Assembly: GCF_001685015.1 (NCBI RefSeq)
Contig: NZ_MAYT01000001.1
Coordinates: 248,001-312,000, forward strand
Origin: Pseudobacillus wudalianchiensis
GTDB taxonomy: Bacteria; Bacillota; Bacilli; Bacillales; Domibacillaceae
Length of the DNA stretch: 64,000 bases
Reading direction: 5' to 3'
Shown: positions 10,426-18,515 of the stretch, piece after piece
How the letters are laid out: every line of letters begins with the position of its first letter
Position numbering within the stretch: position 1 is the first letter of the stretch
Translations under genes and position numbers: made by a program
Notes under the pieces: model-generated
Database searches by the model: none
The model's input: the letters and a program-made list of their open reading frames with translations, nothing else
What the model was told of the DNA's origin: nothing

Positions 10426-11592
10426 GTGGCGTCTCAAGATCTATCGTATTTACGATTTTCATTAGAAGAAACCGTGCGATTTATGAGAGGTCAGGAAGTA
10501 GGAGAATTATATTCCATCTCTCTTGATCCACAAATTCATACTGAAGAAGCAGACCAATTCATTAGGATGCATGGCTTTTTAGAACTCTCAGGAGAATACG
10601 CTCCATCAGAACAGCACCAAACAGAACAGACAGATAGGCATGGTTATAAATATGTACAGCAAGTATTAGAGCGGGGAGATAATGAATGTGAGTTTTTTCA
10701 TCACTTTCCAATTGATATAACCATCCCAAAATCTCGTATTGCTAAGATGGAAGATGTTGAAATTTACATCGACTCGTTTGACTATGAGTTTCCTGAAAAA
10801 GCCAATTTAAAATTAACCGTAGATTTGTCGATAGCAGGAATAATGGAAGAAGAGGCAGAGACTGAAAGAACACCAATTGATAAAACGATTGAAGTACCCG
10901 TAGAGGACCAGCCTAGGCTAAAAGAAGAAGTAAATAAAAAGGAGCCGGAATTTTCGATTTTAAAGCTGGATGTTGATACAGCGGAGAATTTAGAAGAACA
11001 GGGAAGGGAAGCCGATTTTTTAGTGGAGGTGAAAAGACAGCCTGACGCTCCCGAGGAAGAAGAAATACCACTGTTTTCGCTAAATGAAGAAAGAAAAGAA
11101 CAGCAAAAAGAAAATGTCTCTAATATAAACATGGAGCTGGTACCTAATGAATCTCCTAATGTGGCCGTTAATGAGTCTCCTAATCTAATGGAATCTTCTT
11201 CTATGAGCAATATCAATATGCCTGCTCATAAGATGAAGGAGGTAATGGAATCCTCGCCTTCCGAATTAGCCGAGATGAAGGAGTCTCCGTCTCCGTCTCC
11301 ATCTCCATCTCCGTCTGCCTCTTCATCATCAGAGGAAGAGGAACCAAAGAAAAAGAAAAAGTCATTTAGTTTAAAGAAAACCGAAACGATGTCTCTAGCC
11401 GATTTCTTTGCGAGAAAAGAATCTGAGGAAGCGGTCACCTGGAAAGTGTGTCTTGTTCAAAGAGAGGATACCCTTCAGACGATCGCTGAGCGTTACGAAT
11501 TACCGGTAGCTGACTTAGTTCGCGAAAACAAATTGGAGACGAATCAAAGCATTGAAGAGGGCCAGGCGCTCTATATACCGACTTCTCGTTAA
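10426..11592 (+). CDS. spoVID: Stage VI sporulation protein D (coat morphogenesis)
   Basis: Mother-cell protein that lets coat layers encase the forespore and works with SafA and SpoIVA. The N-terminal domain (about 1-140) contains the family segment DLSYLRFSLEETVRF. A long acidic and Ser/Pro-rich linker follows, including a PSPSPSPSPS tract and a KKKKK run, and then a C-terminal LysM domain (about 340-388: TWKVCLVQREDTLQTIAERY). At 388 aa it is much shorter than B. subtilis SpoVID (575 aa), with the loss in the linker. The GTG start follows AAAGGAGG by 7 bases. Confidence 0.93.
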   Translation: MASQDLSYLRFSLEETVRFMRGQEVGELYSISLDPQIHTEEADQFIRMHGFLELSGEYAPSEQHQTEQTDRHGYKYVQQVLERGDNECEFFHHFPIDITIPKSRIAKMEDVEIYIDSFDYEFPEKANLKLTVDLSIAGIMEEEAETERTPIDKTIEVPVEDQPRLKEEVNKKEPEFSILKLDVDTAENLEEQGREADFLVEVKRQPDAPEEEEIPLFSLNEERKEQQKENVSNINMELVPNESPNVAVNESPNLMESSSMSNINMPAHKMKEVMESSPSELAEMKESPSPSPSPSPSASSSSEEEEPKKKKKSFSLKKTETMSLADFFARKESEEAVTWKVCLVQREDTLQTIAERYELPVADLVRENKLETNQSIEEGQALYIPTSR

Positions 11593-11593
11593 T

Positions 11594-11638
11594 GATCCGG
11601 CTGTTCCCGATTAAAGTTGGGACAGCCTTATTTTTTAT
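11594..11638 (+). terminator. Intrinsic terminator or attenuator between spoVID and ysxE
   Basis: GGCTGTTCCC (about 11599-11608) pairs with GGGACAGCC (11619-11627) with one bulged base, followed by TTATTTTTTA. It lies in the short spoVID-ysxE gap and would make ysxE expression depend on read-through. Confidence 0.75.
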
Positions 11639-11654
11639 AAAGCGGGTGAAGATA

Positions 11655-12638
11655 GTGGAACAGCCCTATTCACATATTTGGAAAAGCTACGGACTAACCC
11701 CCATGCATATCGAAGAGATAGGCCAGGTACAAAAAATAACAACTGATAAAGGCGTGTTTGCTTTAAAAAGAATTCCTTCCATACGGGGAATGGATTTTCT
11801 ATTAAATATACAAAAGCTTTATCAAGCGGGCTATCATCGGTTTGTTCCGGTTTATCCAACTTTGGATGGTAGATATGGCATTTTGGAAGGCGCCCATATT
11901 TACTATTTAATGCCGTGGATTGAAAGCGGCGGCCAGCAGATAGCAGAAACAGAGAAAAAGCTCATTCGGGAAGTAGCCAGACTGCATTTCGTTTCTACAG
12001 CAGAGATCCCCGTAGCGAAGGCAGCACGTGCCGAACAATACGAACAAACTAAAGCTTTATGGGAAAGGCAAGAAGAACATTTAGAGCAATTTCTGGAACT
12101 TTCAGAAAGAGAAACTTATATGTCACCATTCCAACTGCTATTTTGTATGTACTATACAGAGACCCGCCAGGCGTTTTCTTTTGCAAAGGAAAAGCTGAAA
12201 GAATGGAAAGAGGAAACAGAAGAAGAGGAAAAAGAGAGAACGGTTCAGGTGCACGGCAAACTAGATCCTGGACATTTTCTTATTGATCGGAGCGGGGGAG
12301 GGTATTTTATTAATTTAGAACAGTCCCGGAGAGCGACACCTATTCATGATTTAATTCCGTATTTTGCCCGTATACTGGATACATTTCCGGAAAATTCAGC
12401 ATCAGCAAGGGAGCTGTTCGCGTATTATGCTGATTTTTTTCCGCTGAAAAAAGGGGAAAGACTGTTATTCCAAAGCTATATGGCTTATCCAGGAGCGATG
12501 TATCAAACAGCTGCTGCTTATTTTTCAGGACAGCGAAAACAAAGTGAATACCGCTATACCCGTAAATTCCAGCAGAATTATTGGCAATTAAAAAATATTG
12601 AGTATTTTGTTACATCCTTAAAGGAAGAAAATGAATAA
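11655..12638 (+). CDS. ysxE: Spore coat protein YsxE (CotS-like kinase fold)
   Basis: 327-residue protein of the CotS/YsxE spore coat family, which has an aminoglycoside-phosphotransferase-like fold. HGKLDPGHFLIDRSGGGYF near the C-terminal third corresponds to the catalytic-loop region, but the usual HGD becomes HGK, so kinase activity is doubtful. In B. subtilis the mother cell makes it with spoVID. The GTG at 11655 has GGGTG 6 bases upstream and lies after the terminator hairpin. The longer frame from 11592 would have to read through that hairpin. Confidence 0.88.
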   Translation: MEQPYSHIWKSYGLTPMHIEEIGQVQKITTDKGVFALKRIPSIRGMDFLLNIQKLYQAGYHRFVPVYPTLDGRYGILEGAHIYYLMPWIESGGQQIAETEKKLIREVARLHFVSTAEIPVAKAARAEQYEQTKALWERQEEHLEQFLELSERETYMSPFQLLFCMYYTETRQAFSFAKEKLKEWKEETEEEEKERTVQVHGKLDPGHFLIDRSGGGYFINLEQSRRATPIHDLIPYFARILDTFPENSASARELFAYYADFFPLKKGERLLFQSYMAYPGAMYQTAAAYFSGQRKQSEYRYTRKFQQNYWQLKNIEYFVTSLKEENE

Positions 12639-12648
12639 AATCTATTAA

Positions 12649-12688
12649 AAAACAGCTGGAGAGAAAGAATCTCTTCAGCTGTTTTTTT
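12649..12688. terminator. Bidirectional terminator between ysxE and lysP
   Basis: AACAGCTGGAGAG (12651-12663) and CTCTTCAGCTGTT form a long stem with an A-run on one side and a T-run on the other. It can serve the convergent ysxE and lysP genes. Confidence 0.9.
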
Positions 12689-12693
12689 GATCG

Positions 12694-14166
12694 TTATTCT
12701 TTTCCGAGGTCACATTCTTTTAAAGGAATGACTTTTGTTTTATGCTTTACTTTATAGCCAATCCAGAAGATTAAAAATAGGGGGAGCCCAATATAAGAAA
12801 CAAACACGCCGTTCCAATCAATTTGACCTCCCGTGAAGGCTTGAAAATTTTGCCCTAAAATAACAAAGACACAGAGAATAAGAGCCAATACAGGACCAAT
12901 TGGGAACCATTTTGCCCGGTAAGGAAGTGTTGTTAAATCTCCGCCTTGAGCAATGAAAGCTCTCCGAAAACGATAATGGCTAATGGCAATTCCAAGCCAT
13001 GTTACGAATCCAGCCATTCCAGAAGCGTTTAGCAGCCATACATACACGACGCCGTCACCGAAGAAGGTAGTTAAGAATGCAAGACAGCCAACAAGTGTTG
13101 TAATAATAAGAGCGTTTACTGGTACGCCTCTTCTGTCAAGCTGAGCTAAGAATTTCGGAGCTTGACCATCACGTGCTAAGTCCCAGAGCATACGTGTAGA
13201 GGCATACATGCCGGAATTACCGGCAGATAAGACAGCCGTTAAAATAATCGCATTCATAACAGAAGCAGCAAAAGCAAAGCCTGCTCGTTCAAAAACGAGT
13301 GTAAAGGGACTGACAGAAACGGCATCACTTAGAAGGCGTTCATCTGTGTACGGAAGAATTAATCCGATTACAAAAATGGCTAAAATATAAAAGAGCAGGA
13401 TCCGCCAGAACACAGAATTAATCGCTTTAGGAATATTTTTCTCTGGTTCTTCACTTTCTCCGGCAGCCACTCCGAGTAATTCTGTCCCTTGGAAAGAGAA
13501 GCCGGCCGCCATGAAAACACCTAGAACCGCCAAAAATCCGCCGTTGAAAGGAGCATCCTCAATGGTAAAGTTTTTAAAACCAATCGCTTCGCCGCCCATA
13601 ATGCCAAAGATCATGAAGACTCCAGTAATAATAAATATAATAACGGTGATGACTTTAATAAGGGAGAACCAAAATTCTGCCTCGCCAAACCCTTTAACGG
13701 ATAGAAAATTTAAGCCAAACATAATTAAAAGGGCCAATCCGCTCCAAATAAAGGAAGGACTTTCAGGAAACCAAAATTTCATAATGAGTACAACGGCAGC
13801 GAGTTCGGCAGCAATGGTGATTGCCCAGTTGTACCAATAGTTCCAACCGATCGCAAACCCGAGAGCTGGATCGACAAATTTTGAGGCATAGGCCTTAAAA
13901 GAACCGGCTACTGGCATATAAGCCGCCATTTCTGCCAAGCTTGTCATTAAGAAGTAAACCATTAGTCCGATGGCTGCATAAGCGAGCAGCGCTCCTCCAG
14001 GGCCGGCATTGTGAATAGCGCCGCCGCTGGCTAAGAAGATTCCCGTTCCGATCGATCCGCCAAGAGAGATCATCGTCAGGTGTCTTGCTTTGAGTGTTCT
14101 TTTTAGTTCATTTGGTTTGGATGATGCTGTTGATGCATCTGCTGATGATGTTGCTGTATTCCTCAA
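12694..14166 (-). CDS. lysP: Lysine-specific permease LysP
   Basis: 490-residue amino acid-polyamine-organocation (AAT) permease with twelve predicted membrane helices. RTLKARHLTMISLGGSIGTG, FSFQGTELLGVAAGESEEPE and the NSGMYASTRML stretch closely follow E. coli LysP as I know it. A lysine riboswitch upstream on the same strand independently supports lysine as substrate. The start is TTG, 9 bases after AAAAGGAG. The next in-frame ATG would cut into the conserved N-terminus. It converges with ysxE. Confidence 0.93.
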   Translation of the reverse strand: MRNTATSSADASTASSKPNELKRTLKARHLTMISLGGSIGTGIFLASGGAIHNAGPGGALLAYAAIGLMVYFLMTSLAEMAAYMPVAGSFKAYASKFVDPALGFAIGWNYWYNWAITIAAELAAVVLIMKFWFPESPSFIWSGLALLIMFGLNFLSVKGFGEAEFWFSLIKVITVIIFIITGVFMIFGIMGGEAIGFKNFTIEDAPFNGGFLAVLGVFMAAGFSFQGTELLGVAAGESEEPEKNIPKAINSVFWRILLFYILAIFVIGLILPYTDERLLSDAVSVSPFTLVFERAGFAFAASVMNAIILTAVLSAGNSGMYASTRMLWDLARDGQAPKFLAQLDRRGVPVNALIITTLVGCLAFLTTFFGDGVVYVWLLNASGMAGFVTWLGIAISHYRFRRAFIAQGGDLTTLPYRAKWFPIGPVLALILCVFVILGQNFQAFTGGQIDWNGVFVSYIGLPLFLIFWIGYKVKHKTKVIPLKECDLGKE

Positions 14167-14211
14167 TGTTGTGCACTCCTTTTCATGATAGAAGGTTAAC
14201 GCATGTTGAGG

Positions 14212-14252
14212 GCAAATAAAAAACAGCCGTCGAAGAAGATCGACGGCTGTTT
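14212..14252 (-). terminator. Riboswitch expression-platform terminator (lysP)
   Basis: A perfect 13-bp stem with arms 14221-14233 and 14240-14252 and a six-base loop is followed on the minus strand by a T-rich tract. It sits between the lysine aptamer and the lysP start and is the expected off-state hairpin. Confidence 0.92.
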
Positions 14253-14273
14253 AAAAGTCCGTTTAATCCTTCC

Positions 14274-14452
14274 GAAGATAGCCCTCCACGTTAAATAACG
14301 CGACAGTGATGTTCCTATTCGAAAACATCCCCAGCATGAATAGACAATGACCTACTCACACTTCGGCAGTTTATCCTTTCAAACAGCGTCATCAACATCA
14401 TGGTATCTCGACTGTTTTACTCATATAAACTGCAGCCTCTATCCCATCGGTA
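14274..14452 (-). promoter_or_regulatory. Lysine riboswitch (L-box)
   Basis: Read on the minus strand, it carries the conserved L-box blocks in order: GATAGAGGCTGCAG, TGCCGAAGTG, GCTGGGG, CACTGTC and GTGGAGGGCTATC. GATAG and CTATC close the P1 stem. These are the lysine-binding core blocks seen in the B. subtilis lysC leader. Bound lysine should favour the downstream terminator and shut off lysP. Confidence 0.92.
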
Positions 14453-14483
14453 AATGGGAATATTTAATTAATTTGATACTAGC

Positions 14484-14512
14484 ATTATAGTCAATTTTTT
14501 TGAATGTTGCAA
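14484..14512 (-). promoter_or_regulatory. Sigma-A promoter of lysP
   Basis: On the minus strand TTGCAA (14512-14507), a 17-base spacer and a perfect TATAAT (14489-14484) place the start just upstream of the L-box aptamer. The rest of 14513-14591 shows nothing I can name. Confidence 0.8.
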
Positions 14513-14591
14513 TGGTTAATTTTGGTGCTTTATACTCGGTTCGCTTGATTTCCACCCTGACCAACTATTGAAAAACATGCATTTGAAAGAC

Positions 14592-16418
14592 CTATTTTTT
14601 AAATCGATACGGAACCGTCGTGACAATAACGTTCTTTTGATAAAGGAGATAGACTCTTAAGCGTAAGCTTGACTGATTGTGCAGAATATCCTGCCATCTC
14701 TTCTTCGTGATGAATTGTGGAATAAGCACGGTTAGTGTGCGGTCATTCCCGTTCGCCTTTTCCGCCGCCAGGTCAATAAACCGGGAAAGGGGCCTCATTA
14801 AACTGCGATATTGAGATTGGAGCGTAACGAGGCGGATATTTGGTTTCCACTTTTTCCACTTTTCCTCCATCTGCTTTTCACTCTCGCGGTCAAAGGCAAC
14901 ATAAACAGCAATCACTGTATCGCCGACTAGCTGGGCATAATTTAAGGAGTTTTCCACTACTTTTGTAATGCCTGCAACCGGAACGATTACCACGTTCCCT
15001 TTAAATTGTAAAGCTTCCTCACCAGGTTTAATTCTCAGCTGTTCTCCCGTAGCTTCATAGTGGTTTTTAATCCGGTGGAACATCCAGATAATAATCGGCA
15101 AGAAAATCAAGACAGGCCAGACTTGAGTAAATTTAGTCGTAAAGAAAATAATAACAACCGTCAAACTAATAAGAGCCCCAACTAAATTAACACTCAATTT
15201 ATAGGCCCAGCCAGAGGGTTTTTCATTTACCCATTTCACAATCATCCCAGATTGTGAAAGTGTAAAAGGAATAAATACCCCGACAGCATATAAGGGGATC
15301 AGTTGCTCGGTTTGACCGCTAAAGGCCACGATTAATATAATGGACATGATTCCCAGTGTGACAATCCCATTTGAATAACCAAGCCGATCTCCACGTATCA
15401 GGAACATTCGCGGGATATACTTGTCTGTTGCTAAGTTAACCGCTAATAATGGGAAAGCAGAAAATCCGGTATTCGCTGCGAGCACTAGGATAAGAGCGGT
15501 AGCCCCTTGAATAAAATAATACATGAAATTTCTTCCAAATACTGCGGATGCAATTTGTGATACTACGGTTTCTTCGGCTTTAGGGACAATCCCAAACCAG
15601 TAGGCTAAAAACATAATGCCGGAGAAAAGAATGGCTAAGATGACTCCCATCATAACTAATGTATTAGCGGCATTTTTAGCTGCCGGTTCTTTAAAATTAG
15701 GAACAGCATTGGAAACCGCCTCTACTCCGGTCAAGGCTGAACAGCCGGATGAAAAAGCGCGGAGCAATAAAAACAGACTAATCCCCGGTACGGCTGTTCC
15801 GATTGTTGGATGCAAATCAGCCGGTACTTGTCCAGTTGTAATTTTCCATAGCCCTACTGCCGAAAGAATAAGTAAGGCCACAACAAATAAGTAGACAGGA
15901 TAAGCCAGGACAGAAGCGGACTCTGTTACGCCTCTCAAATTTAAAATGGTAATCAAGACGACCAATAAACAAGCAATGATTACGTTATGCTGATGCAGCT
16001 CCGGAAAAGCAGACGTAAGGGCGTCCGTTCCGGCTGAAACACTCACAGCTACAGTTAAAATATAGTCTACTAACAAGGAGCCTCCGGCGATGAGCCCGGC
16101 ATTTTCTCCTAAATTGCTTCTGGAGACGATGTAGGCGCCGCCGCCGCGGGGGTAGGCATGGATAATTTGGCGATAGGAAAGAATTAAAGCCGTCAATAGT
16201 ACCAGCACGCCAACGCCGATAGGAATGGAATACCAAAATGCCACGAGACCGATTGTAGACAGGACAATTAAAACTTGTTCCGGTCCATAGGCAACAGAAG
16301 AAAGCGCATCTGATGACAAAATGGCAAGGGCCTTTAACTTGCTTAATTTTTGTTCTCCCAATTCCCTTGTTTTGAGCGGTCTTCCAATCAATGCTTTTTT
16401 CATGAGTGAATAGCGCAT
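14592..16418 (-). CDS. kimA: Potassium importer KimA (YdaO)
   Basis: 608-residue high-affinity K+ transporter of the KUP-like APC superfamily. It has about twelve membrane helices (residues 1-450) and a cytoplasmic C-terminal domain (about 451-608). The near-invariant N-terminus LIGRPLKTRELGEQKLSKLK and ALAILSSDALSSVAYG are present. The length matches B. subtilis KimA (607 aa). The chosen ATG at 16418 follows GGAGG by 8 bases, and the longer frame adds 17 residues without a ribosome-binding site. Transcription is under the c-di-AMP riboswitch at 16731-16848, as in B. subtilis. In that species c-di-AMP also inhibits the protein directly. Confidence 0.96.
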   Translation of the reverse strand: MRYSLMKKALIGRPLKTRELGEQKLSKLKALAILSSDALSSVAYGPEQVLIVLSTIGLVAFWYSIPIGVGVLVLLTALILSYRQIIHAYPRGGGAYIVSRSNLGENAGLIAGGSLLVDYILTVAVSVSAGTDALTSAFPELHQHNVIIACLLVVLITILNLRGVTESASVLAYPVYLFVVALLILSAVGLWKITTGQVPADLHPTIGTAVPGISLFLLLRAFSSGCSALTGVEAVSNAVPNFKEPAAKNAANTLVMMGVILAILFSGIMFLAYWFGIVPKAEETVVSQIASAVFGRNFMYYFIQGATALILVLAANTGFSAFPLLAVNLATDKYIPRMFLIRGDRLGYSNGIVTLGIMSIILIVAFSGQTEQLIPLYAVGVFIPFTLSQSGMIVKWVNEKPSGWAYKLSVNLVGALISLTVVIIFFTTKFTQVWPVLIFLPIIIWMFHRIKNHYEATGEQLRIKPGEEALQFKGNVVIVPVAGITKVVENSLNYAQLVGDTVIAVYVAFDRESEKQMEEKWKKWKPNIRLVTLQSQYRSLMRPLSRFIDLAAEKANGNDRTLTVLIPQFITKKRWQDILHNQSSLRLRVYLLYQKNVIVTTVPYRFKK

Positions 16419-16441
16419 GATGCTTACCTCCATAAAAGTAC

Positions 16442-16501
16442 CAGGCTGTTGACAAACGCTCGCTTTCAAGCAGCCTGAGATGTTAAAAATAGACTTTGTC
16501 T
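16442..16501. repeat. Short palindromic repeat, copy A
   Basis: It begins CAGGCTGTTGACAAACG, closes on itself through CAGCCTG (a hairpin of about 36 nt), and ends TAAAAATAGACTTTGTCT. The same two ends bracket a longer element at 43991-44141. Copy A looks like an internally deleted form. It lies in the untranslated leader of kimA. Confidence 0.65.
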
Positions 16502-16664
16502 ACAATCCCTGTACATCCAGTTATTAAAAATATAAATCTATACATTGATTGCTTATGGTATTCCATTTCAGTTAATGTTCCTTAAACAATCCTTTACTGC
16601 AAAGGATTGATACGTTTATACTTCCCCCTTTAACCACGACCAATCCTCATTTAAAAATGAACAC

Positions 16665-16696
16665 AAAAAAGAACACTAAGGTATTACTCAGTGTCC
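16665..16696 (-). terminator. Expression-platform terminator of the ydaO riboswitch
   Basis: On the minus strand GGACACTGAG (16696-16687) pairs along its full length with CTTAGTGTTC (16680-16671), followed by TTTTTT. It lies directly downstream of the aptamer. Confidence 0.9.
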
Positions 16697-16730
16697 TTTT
16701 CAGCCAACACAAAGCAAACCTCCTCCCTAG

Positions 16731-16848
16731 ACGCTTATGAGGTTAGCTGTCGGATTCGGGCTTTGAGAGTAGCCCTACCTTCTTATGAAGGATTCACCCC
16801 AAGTGACGATGCACAAAATGGGTCCCCCACTCCTTAAGGATTAAGCGA
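16731..16848 (-). promoter_or_regulatory. c-di-AMP riboswitch (ydaO/yuaA element)
   Basis: On the minus strand the family blocks occur in order: CGCTTAATCCT, GTGGGGGACCCA, TTGGGGTGAATC, GGTAGGGC, GAATCCGACAGCTAACCTC and TAAGCG. P1 is CGCTT/AAGCG. Ligand binding should stabilise the terminator and reduce kimA expression when c-di-AMP (a signal of high K+) is abundant. Confidence 0.95.
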
Positions 16849-16890
16849 TTATATAAGGTGTGATTGAGTTTATATGAAATTTACTTAGCT

Positions 16891-16919
16891 ACTATACTCC
16901 CGAAATAATGGTTTGTAAA
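16891..16919 (-). promoter_or_regulatory. Sigma-A promoter of the kimA leader
   Basis: TTTACA (16919-16914), 17 bases, TATAGT (16896-16891) on the minus strand, about 40 bases upstream of the riboswitch. Confidence 0.7.
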
Positions 16920-17002
16920 GAAAAATATGTACATGCTCACTTAGGGAAGAGAAAGGTATTTTCAAAAGCAAAAACCTTGGCAGGCAGAAGCGAAATAGAA
17001 AG

Positions 17003-17030
17003 CAAAAAAGACGTCTGTCGGGACGTCCTC
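17003..17030 (-). terminator. Terminator of the small membrane protein gene
   Basis: GACGTC (17027-17022) and GACGTC (17015-17010) form a short stem on the minus strand with CCGACA in the loop, followed by a T-run immediately after the stop codon. Confidence 0.75.
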
Positions 17031-17222
17031 TTAAATCCATTCGAGATAAAGGGCGACAGCAAGCAGCACAAGGATAGACAGTAAAATAACATCAAAGGTT
17101 GTAGGAAAGAAAATAGTCCGGATGCCTTGGAAGATGCAAAAGGGAACGGCTAGCTGACAGCAAACGGCCCGGACCGTCCGAAGCCAAGGTGGCAAAGAGT
17201 AAGGGTTATAGCGTCTTCTCAT
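17031..17222 (-). CDS. Small conserved membrane protein, function unknown
   Basis: 63 residues, starting MRRRYNPYSLPPWLRTVR, with two hydrophobic stretches (about 17-30 and 43-62) and ending LYLEWI. A basic N-terminus next to Pro-rich SLPPWLR suggests a bitopic protein with a cytoplasmic N-terminus. AGGTG lies 5 bases before this ATG; two upstream in-frame ATG codons are less well placed. A dedicated terminator follows. I do not recognise a functional family, but the composition and the signals support a real gene. Confidence 0.65.
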   Translation of the reverse strand: MRRRYNPYSLPPWLRTVRAVCCQLAVPFCIFQGIRTIFFPTTFDVILLSILVLLAVALYLEWI

Positions 17223-17396
17223 CATTACACCTGCCTGTAAATTCATGAAGAGTTCTTCTTTTATTATATGTATCCAAATAAAAAGGGTGATTTTAAGCAG
17301 GGGAGAGCAGGAACGTTGACAGTGGGAAAAAGGTGATTTACGTTAATAGAGACATACATATGGTTTTAGATGACAAGACAGGGGAGGAAGGATAAT

Positions 17397-18125
17397 ATGA
17401 TCGATTTATTGAAATCCCATGCGTCTGTCCGCAAATATACAGACGAGCCTATTTCAGATGAGGTTTTTTATGAATTACTTGAAGCTGCCCAGCATGCAGC
17501 AAGCTCTCATTTCGTGCAAGCTTATTCCGTTGTACGAGTGAAGGATGAAGAGAAACGCCTTAAGCTCGCAGAATTATCAAAGAACAAACAGCAATTTGAA
17601 TCAGCTGCCTTGCCGCTTGTTTTTTGTGCGGATTTAAAGCGCCTGGAAAAAGCCGTGACCCTTCATGGCAAAAACTTTGAAGGCGGCACGGCAGAAAATC
17701 TGCTTGTCGCTGTGATTGATACAGCCTTGTTTGCCCAAAACTTTGTTGTAGCCGCAGAATCAAAAGGATATGGCATCTGTTATATTGGAGGGGTACGTAA
17801 TAATCCGCAGGCGATCAGTGAGTTGTTGAATCTGCCCGACTATGTCATTCCATTATTCGGCTTGACTGTAGGTGTGCCAGCTGAATCGAACGAAGTAAAA
17901 CCGCGCCTGCCGGTAGAAGCTATTTTACATGAAGATTCCTATAATGAAGAGAAATATAGCCGTCTGCTCCCAGAGTATGACGAGCGGATGCACGAATATT
18001 ATGCGAACCGCTCAACGAACCAGAAAGATGCCGCCTGGACAGGTGGGATGGCAGCCTTTTTATCTGAACCGCGGCGGGCGTATATGCTTGAGTTTTTGCA
18101 ATCAAAAGGTTTTCTAAAAAAATAA
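17397..18125 (+). CDS. NADPH-dependent FMN nitroreductase (NfsA/NfrA family)
   Basis: 242-residue flavin oxidoreductase that reduces nitro compounds, quinones or flavin using NADPH. The N-terminal RKYTDEPISDEVFYELLEAAQ and the GYGICYIGGVRNNPQAISELL region are characteristic of the NfsA/NfrA1 branch, as is the C-terminal Arg-containing extension. The ATG at 17397 follows GGAGG by 9 bases. It is monocistronic between divergent gene 17031-17222 and the valS T-box. TTGACA at 17316 may be its -35, but I see no good -10. Confidence 0.88.
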   Translation: MIDLLKSHASVRKYTDEPISDEVFYELLEAAQHAASSHFVQAYSVVRVKDEEKRLKLAELSKNKQQFESAALPLVFCADLKRLEKAVTLHGKNFEGGTAENLLVAVIDTALFAQNFVVAAESKGYGICYIGGVRNNPQAISELLNLPDYVIPLFGLTVGVPAESNEVKPRLPVEAILHEDSYNEEKYSRLLPEYDERMHEYYANRSTNQKDAAWTGGMAAFLSEPRRAYMLEFLQSKGFLKK

Positions 18126-18136
18126 TAGGGGAAAGA

Positions 18137-18166
18137 TTGACGCCCTTGCCTGTTTTCAGCTAATAT
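18137..18166 (+). promoter_or_regulatory. Promoter of the valS leader
   Basis: TTGACG (18137-18142), 18 bases, TAATAT (18161-18166), placing transcription start just ahead of the T-box. Confidence 0.65.
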
Positions 18167-18172
18167 ATGAAT

Positions 18173-18431
18173 GATAAAGAAAAGCAAAGACCGGGAAGAG
18201 TACAAAGTGACCACTTGTCTGCAGAGAGGAAAACTCCTGGCTGAAAAGTTTTCCGCAAGGACCTTTGGAATGTCCCCCGTGAGCTGCTTCTGCGAACTGA
18301 TCAGTAGTGGAAGCCGGTCGCCAGCCGTTAATGGATTGAGAGCCGGACCAGTCTGTCTATATACAGCTGTCCGTGAAAAAAGGTGGTACCGCGAACAACT
18401 CCTTCGTCCTTTTGACGTTAGGAGTTTTTTT
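18173..18431 (+). promoter_or_regulatory. T-box leader, valine (GUC) specific
   Basis: The T-box sequence AAAGGTGGTACCGCG is at about 18379-18393. Stem I contains the AGAGTA bulge and the CAGAGAGGAAAA distal loop. The specifier position, before CCCCGTGAGCTG, reads GTC (18272-18274), a valine codon, which agrees with the downstream gene. Uncharged tRNA-Val should pair with it and with the T-box bulge, prevent the terminator and turn on valS. Confidence 0.94.
18397..18431 (+). terminator. T-box terminator of valS
   Basis: AACTCCT (18397-18403) pairs with AGGAGTT (18420-18426), with an inner CGTC/GACG stem, followed by a T-run. It overlaps the antiterminator formed with the T-box. Confidence 0.92.
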
Positions 18432-18515
18432 GTGTTCAAAAAATATGAGTGATCACATTACAGGTAGCTGGCTAAAGCGCTTGTGCATTTGTTCTGTAAT
18501 AAGGAGGAAAACTGA

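Noticed and set aside
10782-11438. Serine-rich minus-strand frames opposite spoVID
   Set aside because: They are the complement of Glu/Ser-rich coding sequence and have no start signals.
16442-16501. Insertion sequence remnant with transposase
   Set aside because: No coding capacity or transposase fragment is present in this copy or in the one at 43991; only the ends and hairpins recur.
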